A stretch of 39,774 nucleotides of DNA from Candidatus Thermochlorobacter aerophilus (GTDB taxonomy: Bacteria > Bacteroidota > Chlorobiia > Chlorobiales > Thermochlorobacteraceae): the NCBI GenBank assembly GCA_002794105.1, contig PHFL01000030.1, forward strand, positions 16,146 to 55,919, given 5' to 3'. The position numbers were made by a program, and so were the translations under genes. Positions 28,421 through 36,704 of this stretch are shown piece after piece. The stretch's first letter is position 1, and every line of letters starts with the position of its first letter. Below the pieces are notes generated by a model. It had not been told where the DNA came from and did no database searches. It worked only from the letters and a program-made list of their open reading frames with translations.

Positions 28421-28921
28421 AAACAAAGGAATTAGGTTTCTTTTGGCCAAGTTTTACAGACCTAATGGTGAGTTTATTTTTTATCATGATGGTGCTATAC
28501 ATCTTGACTTATTTGAAGCTAACATATCTTGAAAGTGAAAGTGAACTTTAGGTATGGTTCGGCAGACATAAAAGATTTAAGTATTGAGGCGAGAAATCAA
28601 GTTCTGGAGGCTGGAAGAGCGATTGAAAGGATATTAAAATCACTACCCTCAGAACGAAATATTCGCTATCTGTTAGTCATTGAAGGTCAAGCCTCAAAAG
28701 ATGATTCGCCAATCAATGATGAATTAAGCTACAGGCGAGCTATTGCATTGAGAAATTTTTGGTTTGGTGATAATCCAGACTTAAACACTGTTTTACCGAA
28801 TTGTGAAGTTATTATTGCGGGCAGTGGGCAATACGGCGTTCCAAGAGAACAGCCCGATATTCCGCCGAACAATCAAAGATTTATGATTACGATTATACCT
28901 AAAATTGGAAACATCAAGTAG
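28417..28921 (+). pseudogene. MotB/ZorB-like protein, split: membrane helix and OmpA-like domain in different frames
   Basis: The piece 28417-28551 (44 residues) reads GFFWPSFTDLMVSLFFIMMV. This is a single helix with an aspartate (D15) where MotB, ZorB and ExbD carry their proton-conducting residue. The piece 28529-28921 (130 residues, TTG start) is an OmpA-like peptidoglycan-binding domain: VNFRYGSADI, IEGQASKDDSPINDELSYRRAIALRNFW and NQRFMITIIPK. The two frames overlap by 23 bases. Even if joined they would lack the linker normally found between helix and OmpA domain. A deletion within GAAAGTGAAAGTGAAC near 28530-28546 is the simplest reading. The partner channel subunit lies directly upstream. 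Confidence 0.75.
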
Positions 28922-28926
28922 AGGAA

Positions 28927-29268
28927 ATGTTGAAACAAATTTTTATGTATCTTTTTGTGATTACGTTTGTCATTTCAGGGTGTTCTCAATCTGGAAGACG
29001 ACAGTCACGCCAGAGTGCAGAACTTGCTCAAAACAGACGTGAATCATCAAGAAGTGAAAGTAGCTCAAATAGGAAAACCGTTGTTAAAGTAGAAAAAGAA
29101 CATGGCGTTAAATACATTTGGGTTGAAATCAATGGATTAAAACTAAAATTTGTCTTTGACACTGGCGCCAGTAGTGTTTCTACTTCTTCTGCTGAAGCTG
29201 CTGTGCTCTATGAGCAAGGCGCACTTAGCGATGCAGATATTATCAAAGGCGAAATTATTTTTGAATAA
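28927..29268 (+). CDS. Retropepsin-like lipoprotein, probably truncated
   Basis: A 113-residue protein with a lipoprotein signal (LFVITFVISGC) and a Ser/Arg-rich spacer. The N-terminal lobe of a clan AA aspartic protease follows, with the catalytic motif FVFDTGASSVSTS (about residues 76-88). The family usually continues for another 50-70 residues with a second hydrophobic LLG-type motif. Here the protein ends soon after DADIIKGEIIFE, so it is short and may be inactive. It starts five bases after the OmpA-like domain and closes the AT-rich island. Confidence 0.65.
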   Translation: MLKQIFMYLFVITFVISGCSQSGRRQSRQSAELAQNRRESSRSESSSNRKTVVKVEKEHGVKYIWVEINGLKLKFVFDTGASSVSTSSAEAAVLYEQGALSDADIIKGEIIFE

Positions 29269-29848
29269 ATTCTTTCGCATCACATTCTCTCTTAAAAAAA
29301 CATCCAAATCGCTTAAGGCATAAACAACATGTCTTTCAGGCATGGTGAAAACTTCTATTGCTAAGCCGGCGACAACTTTCGCCGTCAAGCTTGATTTTAA
29401 CGGCTGAAACAAAGCCTGATTTCGATGGAAAGAAAGCCTTATTCTCGCCGTTACAATAAGGCATTCTCACGCTTAGAAAGCCTTATTCTTGCCATTACAA
29501 TAAGGCATTCTCATGACAAGAATAAGGCGTTCTGGCGGCAAAGATAAGGCTTTTTCAGAGGGTTTGCTGCACTTTCAACCATCAACTTTGAAACTTTTTA
29601 GGGGGGGTATGCGTTAGGCGCACTGCCATACTTAACCTTAAACTTCAATCTATGCTCAATGCCCCAAAACGCACATCTTTCACTCGCCACAACCGTTGCC
29701 AGAACACCGTATTGCTACTTCAGTTTCGCATATCAACTTCTGCTTCAAGCTCCTTCCTTCTCTGCCTCTGCTTGTAAAGAGAGGTGTTCGTCTGTTTTAA
29801 CGCTGTCCCCTTTCGGGGATTTTTCTCTAACCTGAAATACTCAATCAA
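29269..29848. other. Intergenic region between the island and the AAA ATPase gene
   Basis: These 580 bases hold no supported gene. They contain a cluster of inverted repeats (29431-29560, listed separately) and a run of seven G near 29602. The presumed promoter of the ATPase gene could not be placed. Base composition rises again after the AT-rich island. Confidence 0.45.
29431..29560. repeat. Tandem palindromic repeat cluster
   Basis: Two 39-bp units (29431-29469 and 29475-29513) differ at only two positions. Each contains an 8-bp perfect stem GCCTTATT / AATAAGGC with an 11-base loop. A larger inverted repeat, CCTTATTCTTG / CAAGAATAAGG (29481-29491 and 29517-29527), overlaps the second unit, and a further AGATAAGGC lies near 29542. 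The overlapping hairpins could fold alternatively in RNA. The role is unknown. Confidence 0.75.
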
Positions 29849-31096
29849 ATGGCACGAAGAAAAAAAGATGACATCCTTATCAACATGTCCTCTGATGTGT
29901 ATGGAGACGGGGAACTTGGCTCATTTACGAACTTTCTTGGCAAGCCTGAGTCGCCTACGCCCGATGAAGTGCGTCTGCAAAAGAACACTTACACTTGGAC
30001 GAGTCTCTCGGCGTATTCACATTCTGTTACGGCGTTTGTCATTCAGCGCTTTATCCGCAAAATTCAGAATGATATGCTGGTTTTGCGCCGCGAAAACTCA
30101 ATGGAGTTTACCTACGACTACAACAAGCGCACGTCCATTCTTTCAGATGGCTCGATTGCGTTTTCGTATCAGAACAAGGTTTTTGTCTACACCATCACTT
30201 CGGAAGCACATCCGGCTTCAAACACCCTGACGGGCAGCGGCGATATTTCCGAACTTGTGGCGCAGATTAACGCTGAAATCAAGTGGCGCAATCCGCTTCG
30301 CAATAAACACCTGCAAATTGTGCAATCCGGGCGGCGCGAGTATGAATGCTTGTTCAAAAAGCCGCCGGAAATTTCCTTCGATGAGGTCATTTGCGACCCA
30401 GCCATGAAGGAAGACATTTTCGACCAAACGATTTTGCACTTCGAAAAAATCGGGGGCAACAACGGCATCATCTTGCATGGCAAGCCGGGCACGGGCAAAT
30501 CGCTTTGCTGTCAAGCCATCATTTCCGAAGCGCTCAAACGCGGTTTTTCCACTTGCTTTCTGACCACGCAGGTCGACTACGCCATCTTGAATGAATTTCT
30601 GACCAAGTTCCTCTCGCCCTGCATTGTCGTGATGGAAGACATTGATTCTTTCGGCGAAAGCCGTGAGTTCCGACCGAACTACGATTTATCCGACTTCTTG
30701 CAGTTTTTGTCAGGACTTTATGAGAATGAGGAAAAAATCGTCTTCGTGGCAACCACAAACTACATTGAATACTTGGATGCGGCAATTGCCGACCGCCCGA
30801 TGCGCTTCAACCGTAAGTATAAATTCGAACTGCCATCGCCACACGAAATCGATATGCTCATTGACCTTTATTTCAAAGAAGACCACATTAGCCCAACGCA
30901 AAAAGCCCTTTGCTACAACAAGCGCTTCACAGGCTCGCACATCAAAGAAATTCAGCGTACGGCAAAACTTCTTTCGCACAAACGCCAAAAGCCTATTGCC
31001 GAAGTCTTTGATGAAGCCGTTCAAATTGTCTCGCACAACTTCTACATTCCTGAACGCAAAGCTGGCTTTCACATTAGCGACGACAGACTGAGCTGA
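29849..31096 (+). CDS. AAA-family ATPase of unknown function
   Basis: A 415-residue protein. Residues 1-180 are a domain that I do not recognise. The AAA module follows: Walker A GKPGTGKS (211-218), Walker B CIVVMEDID (258-266), sensor-1 ATTN (301-304) and arginine-finger candidates in DRPMRFNRKY (315-324). A helical lid runs to the end. The layout resembles BCS1- or proteasomal-ATPase-like single-ring enzymes with a substrate-specific N-domain. No membrane segment is seen. It stands alone between the decayed island and pth, and a terminator follows. Its composition is closer to the housekeeping genes than to the island. Confidence 0.8.
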   Translation: MARRKKDDILINMSSDVYGDGELGSFTNFLGKPESPTPDEVRLQKNTYTWTSLSAYSHSVTAFVIQRFIRKIQNDMLVLRRENSMEFTYDYNKRTSILSDGSIAFSYQNKVFVYTITSEAHPASNTLTGSGDISELVAQINAEIKWRNPLRNKHLQIVQSGRREYECLFKKPPEISFDEVICDPAMKEDIFDQTILHFEKIGGNNGIILHGKPGTGKSLCCQAIISEALKRGFSTCFLTTQVDYAILNEFLTKFLSPCIVVMEDIDSFGESREFRPNYDLSDFLQFLSGLYENEEKIVFVATTNYIEYLDAAIADRPMRFNRKYKFELPSPHEIDMLIDLYFKEDHISPTQKALCYNKRFTGSHIKEIQRTAKLLSHKRQKPIAEVFDEAVQIVSHNFYIPERKAGFHISDDRLS

Positions 31097-31123
31097 TAAA
31101 ACAACTGACCCACTCACCACGAG

Positions 31124-31155
31124 AGAGCGGCAATCTCAGCCGCTCTTTCTTTTTT
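31124..31155 (+). terminator. Rho-independent terminator after the AAA ATPase gene
   Basis: A perfect stem AGAGCGGC / GCCGCTCT with loop AATCTCA is followed by a T-rich run on the plus strand, 28 bases after the ATPase stop and before the convergent pth gene. Confidence 0.85.
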
Positions 31156-31244
31156 GTTCAACTTTGCGACACATTTTTGCCCAAGAGTGTGGCGAAGGAA
31201 AAATCCATCGAATACATGAGCAAATGCAGCGTTTCACATAATTA

Positions 31245-31823
31245 TCACGATGCGGCAGGTTCTCGGCGGTTGAAACGCGTCATGGTCAAGTTAATGCCAT
31301 GCTCGAGAAAGCATAAGCAGGCTTTCACGCTGTGCGCAATAGCATCTTGAACGATTGGCAGTTCATCAGGCAGAAATTTGGAGAGCACATAGTTTGCGGC
31401 ATCGCCTTTGTGCGGCGGACTGCCAATCCCAACGCGCAAGCGCGCAAAATCATTACGCCCCAATTCAGCAATGATGTTTTTCAATCCATTTTGCCCACCA
31501 TCTGAACCCTTCGCCCGCAGACGAACGGCACCCAGTGGCAAGTTCAAGTCATCGCAGACGACAAGCACATCACCGATGCTGATTTTGTAGAACTGCATGA
31601 TGTGGCGCACCGCTCTGCCAGAGAGGTTCATGTAGGTAAGCGGTTTTTGTAGCAAGGTCTCTACGCCGTGGTAGGTTGCTTTGGCATAGAGAAAATCTCC
31701 TTTGCCAGCTTGGAAGTCTACGTTTAGTTCTTTTGCTAAGGCATCGAGAATGGCAAAGCCGATGTTGTGGCGTGTGCCATCGTAGCGTGGTTCAGGATTA
31801 CCTAACCCGACGATGAGTTTCAT
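31245..31823 (-). CDS. pth: Peptidyl-tRNA hydrolase
   Basis: Pth recycles peptidyl-tRNA released from stalled ribosomes. At 192 residues the length is typical. Signatures are MKLIVGLGNPEPRYDGTRHN (Asn9 and catalytic His19), KPLTYMNLSG, VVCDDLNLPLGAVRLR and GSDGGQNGLKNI. It is convergent with the AAA gene. Confidence 0.97.
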   Translation of the reverse strand: MKLIVGLGNPEPRYDGTRHNIGFAILDALAKELNVDFQAGKGDFLYAKATYHGVETLLQKPLTYMNLSGRAVRHIMQFYKISIGDVLVVCDDLNLPLGAVRLRAKGSDGGQNGLKNIIAELGRNDFARLRVGIGSPPHKGDAANYVLSKFLPDELPIVQDAIAHSVKACLCFLEHGINLTMTRFNRREPAAS

Positions 31824-31975
31824 GGCAAGCGCAGGTCAAACTTTGGCTTATTGAGTATGTATGCGATTGCAAAAAACACTGCACCTGATTTTTCGTTCTC
31901 TTTTCTCTTTCGCCATGCTGACACTGCGAGGCTACCGCCTGCCACCGCACCACGATGATACAGAAAAGACAGGCA

Positions 31976-32957
31976 GTGTCATTCCGAACATTTTCTTCTT
32001 TGTCATTCCGAGCGTCAGCGAGGAATCCAGTGTGGATGCTTCGCTTCACTCAGCATGACAAATTGAAGATGGCAAACCTCACCCTGTTGTCCCTCTCCTT
32101 GCAAAAGGAGAGGGACGTCTGCGCCAGCAGACAGGGTGAGGTAGCATTCCGAGCAAGGCAGAACGTCATGGATGCTTCACTGCGCTATGCTCCGCTCAGC
32201 ATGACAAGCGAGATGTCATTCCGAACGCAGTGAGGAATCCAGTGCGATGTGGATGCTTCACTACGCTTGCGCTCCGTTCAGCATGACAAATTGGAGATGG
32301 CAAACCTCACCCTGTTGTCCCTCGCCTTGCAAAAGGAGAGGGACGTCTGCGCCAGCAGACAGGGTGAGGTAGCATTCCGAGCAAGCCAGGAATCCAGTGC
32401 ATGGATGCTTCACTGCGCTATGCTCCGTTCAGCAGGACAAGAGCGAAGATGTCATTCCGAGCGTCAGCGAGGAATCCAGTGCATGGATGCTTCGCTTTGC
32501 TCAGCATGACAAATTGAAGATGGCAAACCTCACCCTGTTGTCCCTCGCCTTGCAAAAGGAGAGGGACGTCTGCGCCAGCAGACAGGGTGAGGTAGCAATC
32601 CAGCGACGTGGATGCTTCACTGCGCTATGCTCCGCTCAGCATGACAAGAGCGAAGATGTCATTCCGAACGCAGTGAGGAATCCAGTGCGATGTGGATGCT
32701 TCACTACGCTTGCGCTCCGTTCAGCATGACAAATTGGAGATGACAAACCTCACCCTGTTGTCCCTCGCCTTGCAAAAGGAGAGGGACGTCTGCGCCAGCA
32801 GACAGGGTGAGGTCAATCCAGCGAGTGGATGCTTCGCTCCGCTCAGCATGACAAGCGATGTCATTCCGAGCATTCCTTTTGTGTCATTCCGAGCGTCAGC
32901 GAGGAATCCACAGTTTTGGTATCACCAAACAGGGTGAGGTCAGAAACAGGGTGAGGT
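31976..32957. repeat. Composite array of two interleaved palindromic elements
   Basis: About 1 kb of non-coding DNA is built from two elements. Element A (68 bp) occurs at 32075-32142, 32303-32370, 32526-32593 and 32746-32813. Two extra right-end fragments (ACAGGGTGAGGT) lie at about 32929-32956. Its ends ACCTCACCCTGT / ACAGGGTGAGGT form a perfect 12-bp outer stem. Inside are two hairpins, CCCTC(T/G)CCTT-GCAA-AAGGAGAGGG and GTCTGC-GCCA-GCAGAC, giving a three-way junction. Element B (about 60 bp, TGTCATTCCGAGC ... CAGCATGACA with inner GGAATCCA / TGGATGC pairing) fills the gaps, intact or eroded. The compound unit repeats every 220-228 bp. No transposase is present. Small open frames here are by-products of the repeats. 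Confidence 0.92.
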
Positions 32958-32966
32958 TGCCCTGAC

Positions 32967-33464
32967 TTACATTGCAAAATCAATGCCGATGGTGGCAATA
33001 GACAGTCCCCAGCCCAGCCGTAGAAATCCAGCTACCAATGGAGTAAAGAAGTATCGTGCGCCGACATTTAAGCCAAGACCAACACCTGTGGAAGAGCCAC
33101 CGAACCGACTGCCCGCAAATCCAATCAAGAGATTAAGCCCAGCATAAAGGTCAAGTTCTGGCACGGTGGGAATATCAAAGTGATAATTGCCCTGTCCGCC
33201 GACCATTACAGCTGTTGCTCCCGGATTGAAGTAGATTCCCGCTAAAGCGCCCACGCCAAAGCGTCCAATGCCGATTTTCGGACCCACGCCGAACTCTAAT
33301 TGCCCTACGATTGGCAACCCTCCAAATCCATCTAACCCAAGACCTGCGCCCGCAATCATGCCTTTTCTTAGAAACAGCGATTGCGCTTCCGCTTGTGGTA
33401 TGGCATAGCCGAGACAAAAAAAGAGCACGAGCAGCAGGAGATTTTTCGTTTGTTTGTAAGTCAT
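32967..33464 (-). CDS. Small outer-membrane beta-barrel-like protein
   Basis: A 165-residue exported protein with a signal peptide (LLLLVLFFCLGYAIPQAEAQS). Glycine-rich, alternating hydrophobic strands follow (AGAGLGLDGFGG, GVGALAGIYFNPG, GLGLNVGARYFF, GFLRLGWGLSIATIGIDF), as expected for an eight-strand barrel. The C-terminus lacks a final aromatic residue (IDFAM). Its function is unknown. The repeat array lies just downstream. Confidence 0.7.
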   Translation of the reverse strand: MTYKQTKNLLLLVLFFCLGYAIPQAEAQSLFLRKGMIAGAGLGLDGFGGLPIVGQLEFGVGPKIGIGRFGVGALAGIYFNPGATAVMVGGQGNYHFDIPTVPELDLYAGLNLLIGFAGSRFGGSSTGVGLGLNVGARYFFTPLVAGFLRLGWGLSIATIGIDFAM

Positions 33465-33498
33465 ATTTGGTGATATGTGTTAATGTGTGTTTATTGCA

Positions 33499-34284
33499 CT
33501 ACCGCAGTCCGATAATGGCTTGCATGCGTCCCGTTTTGCCCGCCGATTCATGCACTGCCCGTCGATACGAAAAGAAGTGCTCGTGCTCACGGTAGGTGCA
33601 GTGTGCCGAGACTTCGATTTGCTCATCGGTTAGCCCAAATTGGTGCAATTGATGCAGGTTTGCCGCCTTCAAATCTAAGAAAAATTTTCGAGTTGCTCCG
33701 TCATAGATTTTGAAAGCAGGTTCGAAATAGCGCGCCACATCAGCATCTACGGCATAGACCTCGGCGCTGATACATGCTCCAATATAAGCCAGACAATCTT
33801 TTGCTGTGGTGCCAAAGGCTTCGTGCATTGCTAGTAGCGTTTTGTAGAGAATGCGCTGTGCAGTGCCGCGCCAGCCTGCATGCACGGCAGCGATAGCCTT
33901 GTGGGTGTAGTCGTAAATCAAGATAGGGGCGCAGTCGGCAATGGAAATCGTGATGAAAAGGTTGCGTCGGTTGGTTATCAGTGCATCAAAATCGCTGTAT
34001 CGCCCCGGTTCATCAACACGCAGAATATGGTCGCTGTGCGTCTGGTGTGCCAGCGCTACTCGTGCTGGTGAGATATCGAGCGCAGAGTAAAAAATTTCGC
34101 GGTTATGCAGTACATGCTCTTGCTGGTCGCCAGATGAAAGCCCAAGGTTGAGCGAATCAAAAGGTTTTGGACTGACACCACCATGCCGTAGGCTTTGTGC
34201 CGCTACAAGCTCAGAAGCGTCTGCAAAAATGCTTGGCACAATGTAGCATTTATCGGTTTGCAGAGAGACTGTTGTTTGCACCAT
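33499..34284 (-). CDS. pgeF: Polyphenol oxidase / purine nucleoside phosphorylase family (YfiH/LACC1)
   Basis: A 261-residue protein of the YfiH family, whose members process purine nucleosides and, in some species, correct peptidoglycan precursor errors. Metal and active-site motifs are intact: ALAHQTHSD, ISIADCAPILIYD, AAVHAGWRGT, AYIGACIS and the C-terminal FFSYRRA. Which substrate this member uses cannot be read from the sequence. It is divergent from the PorZ-like gene, 71 bases away. Confidence 0.9.
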   Translation of the reverse strand: MVQTTVSLQTDKCYIVPSIFADASELVAAQSLRHGGVSPKPFDSLNLGLSSGDQQEHVLHNREIFYSALDISPARVALAHQTHSDHILRVDEPGRYSDFDALITNRRNLFITISIADCAPILIYDYTHKAIAAVHAGWRGTAQRILYKTLLAMHEAFGTTAKDCLAYIGACISAEVYAVDADVARYFEPAFKIYDGATRKFFLDLKAANLHQLHQFGLTDEQIEVSAHCTYREHEHFFSYRRAVHESAGKTGRMQAIIGLR

Positions 34285-34355
34285 CTTACATCCATCAAAC
34301 TTTTATATTCGTGGCAATTTACACCAAAAACTTCAGTGTAAGCATAAGTCTTCCA

Positions 34356-36635
34356 ATGTTTGCTTTGTCTGCGTTGCCATGTTTTATCATGCTCTTTCTG
34401 CTCTTTGCGCCGGCGCTCTTTGCCCAGCGCGTGGGGACATGGAAAAACTACACATCGTTTCGCAATGCATCATCAGTAGCAGTGGAAGCGCAACGTGCAG
34501 TGTGGGTCGGCACCGATGGCGGCTTGTATCGCTTCAATCGAGAAAATGGTGAGATTCGCACCTTTACCAACATTGAAGGCTTATTTGAGACGCGCATTTC
34601 TGCCCTGACTTACGATAGCGGTCGCAACGGCTTGTGGATTGGCTACGAAAGCGGCGCCGTCAGCTTTTTTGCTTTAAGCGATGAGCGTTTTTCAACCTTT
34701 CTTGAACTGACGCGCGTTACACAATTTGCTAACCGTACCATTCGCAAATTCTTTGTGCGCGGCGATTCGCTCTATGTGGCGACTGACTTTGGGCTTTCAC
34801 TTTTTGTTGTTTCACGGCGAGAGTTTCGTGAAAATTATATTCGCTTTGGCACATTTGCCAGCGGCACGGCCGTGTGCGATGTGCTCATTGCACAGGGTCA
34901 GTTGATTGTGGCAACGGCTTTAGGTCTTGCCCGTGCCAGCCTTCGTTCAACCAACCTCAATGCGCCGACAGAGTGGCAATCATTTGCAGTGTCTGGCGGC
35001 ATCAATGCTTTGGCGATTCAAGGCGAAGAGATTTTTGCCGCTTCTGCTGATGGGCTTTTGCGCTTGAGCCGCTCTGGACTTGAGCGCGAGAGCGGATTTC
35101 CACAAAAAAATGTGATTGCATTAGCTACTACTTCCAATGACCTTTTTGCACTTGCCAGCGATGAACTGATTGTTCGCCGTCGCGATGGCTCACTTGTGCG
35201 GCGCGCTGGGAATTTTTCACAATCACGTGCCCTTGCCAGCGATGCCGATGGACAAATCTTCATTGCCGACCGCCGGCAGTCGTTGCTTGTCTTAGGCGCT
35301 GGCACAACTGTTACGGTCATTACCCCAAACTCGCCGCTTTCGAACAGTTTTGAGATTGTGCAGATTGATGCCTTTGGGCGAGTGTGGGGCAGTTCCTCTT
35401 TGCGCAATGGCGGCGCACAAGGTTTTTACCGTCTGGAGAACGGCGTGTGGCGCAATTTCGAAAATCTGCCTTCGCCGGGCACGGCACCCGTGAGCCAATT
35501 TAGTTCGCTGGTCTCTCGCGGCAACACTACCATCCTAGGCACGTGGGGCGGCGGCTTGTTTGAATTTGACGCTCGCGATAGCCTACGCGTGCTAAATCGT
35601 TCCAACTCTCCTTTTGTCGGCATTCGCCAAAGTGAAAGCTTTGTAGTCTTGCCCTCTCTTGCAATTGACCAGCAAGGTGTCGTTTGGATTGCTAACTTCC
35701 TTACCGCACAAAATCCGATTTACGCCTACTTGCCCAATGGTAACATTTTACGCTTCGGCACCAGCGGTCTTGGTCCCGGTCGGGAATTTCCGTCAAACCT
35801 TACCGCACTGCGGCTTGCCATAGACGGCAATAATCGCAAGTGGATTGCCGTGCAAAGTGAAGACGGTGTTACAGGTCGTGGTATTGTGGTCTTCGACGAC
35901 AATGGCACCCTGACGGACGTGCGCGATGACCGATATGTGCTGATAGATGAGCGCCAGAATTTTGGTCGACTCCCTCATCCGAAGGTCAATGACATTCAGT
36001 TGGATAACGACGGTAGCATTTGGCTGGCGACCGACCGCGGGGCGGCATATTTTTTCAATCCCGATGCAGTATTTGGCTTGCGCATTCCAAATGCATCGCT
36101 GGTTTTTGATTTGCGCAACGAGTTTCTTTCCTCGCTGGCTATTGACGCTCTGAACCGAAAGTGGTTTGGCTCGCAAAATGGGGTGTGGGTGGTCAGTGCA
36201 GGCGGCGATAGCATTCTGATGCGCTTTACTACTGAAAATTCTCCGCTGCTTTCCAACAACGTGCGCTCAATTGCCTACGACCGCAAAACGGGCAAGATGT
36301 ACTTCGGCACCGATAGAGGACTGTCGGTGCTATACACTGAAGCCATTGAACCTCAAGAGACTTTGAGCGCCCTTACCATCTATCCGAATCCCTTTCGCAT
36401 TCCTGCTTCGACTCGTCTTGTTGTCGATGGGCTGGTGCGTCAAGCGCTGGTGCGAATTATTTCCCTAAGCGGCACTCTCGTGCGAGAGTTGCCGTCTTCG
36501 GGTGGACGGCTGGTAGAGTGGGATGGCAAAGATAGAAACGGCAACTATGTTTCGTCAGGGATTTATTTTGCAGTCGCTATCAGTGAAGACGGTCGGCAAA
36601 GTGCCATTGCCAAAATTGCCGTCATTCGGCGTTGA
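34356..36635 (+). CDS. PorZ-like two-propeller protein with type IX secretion C-terminal domain
   Basis: From the ATG at 34356 the protein is 759 residues with a signal peptide (FIMLFLLFAPALFAQ). The mature start RVGTWKNYTSFRNASSVAVE, followed by VWVGTDGGLYRFN and LWIGYESGAVSFF, looks like PorZ, a surface component of the Bacteroidetes type IX secretion system. Repeated propeller blades continue to about residue 660. The last 85 residues (LTIYPNPFRIP, VRELPSSGGRLVEWDGKDRNG, SSGIYFAVAISEDG) form a FlgD-like / type A sorting domain. The upstream extension to 34197 is rejected because it overlaps pgeF and lacks a signal sequence. An alternative is a generic two-component-type propeller protein. 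Confidence 0.75.
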   Translation: MFALSALPCFIMLFLLFAPALFAQRVGTWKNYTSFRNASSVAVEAQRAVWVGTDGGLYRFNRENGEIRTFTNIEGLFETRISALTYDSGRNGLWIGYESGAVSFFALSDERFSTFLELTRVTQFANRTIRKFFVRGDSLYVATDFGLSLFVVSRREFRENYIRFGTFASGTAVCDVLIAQGQLIVATALGLARASLRSTNLNAPTEWQSFAVSGGINALAIQGEEIFAASADGLLRLSRSGLERESGFPQKNVIALATTSNDLFALASDELIVRRRDGSLVRRAGNFSQSRALASDADGQIFIADRRQSLLVLGAGTTVTVITPNSPLSNSFEIVQIDAFGRVWGSSSLRNGGAQGFYRLENGVWRNFENLPSPGTAPVSQFSSLVSRGNTTILGTWGGGLFEFDARDSLRVLNRSNSPFVGIRQSESFVVLPSLAIDQQGVVWIANFLTAQNPIYAYLPNGNILRFGTSGLGPGREFPSNLTALRLAIDGNNRKWIAVQSEDGVTGRGIVVFDDNGTLTDVRDDRYVLIDERQNFGRLPHPKVNDIQLDNDGSIWLATDRGAAYFFNPDAVFGLRIPNASLVFDLRNEFLSSLAIDALNRKWFGSQNGVWVVSAGGDSILMRFTTENSPLLSNNVRSIAYDRKTGKMYFGTDRGLSVLYTEAIEPQETLSALTIYPNPFRIPASTRLVVDGLVRQALVRIISLSGTLVRELPSSGGRLVEWDGKDRNGNYVSSGIYFAVAISEDGRQSAIAKIAVIRR

Positions 36636-36704
36636 ACTGCCACGCAGCAGCAGGTGCTTTGTTTGTGTGCATCGCATCCGCTTCAAGTTTGCTTCAGTGC
36701 ATGG

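Noticed and set aside
24130..29268. Zorya anti-phage defence system
   Set aside because: The motor pair resembles ZorA/ZorB, but no ZorC, ZorD or ZorE-type helicase or nuclease is present, and the tubulin-like and vWA genes fit a different context.
29290..29350. Possible second decayed copy of element A on the right side of the island
   Set aside because: Only short pieces such as ATGTCTTT and CATGGTGAA resemble the element; the alignment is too weak to support.
31955..32937. Several similar small open frames on the plus strand
   Set aside because: They are translations of the repeated elements and similar only because the DNA is repeated.
31976..32957. CRISPR array
   Set aside because: The repeats are long complex palindromes, the intervening sequence is itself repeated, and no cas gene is present.
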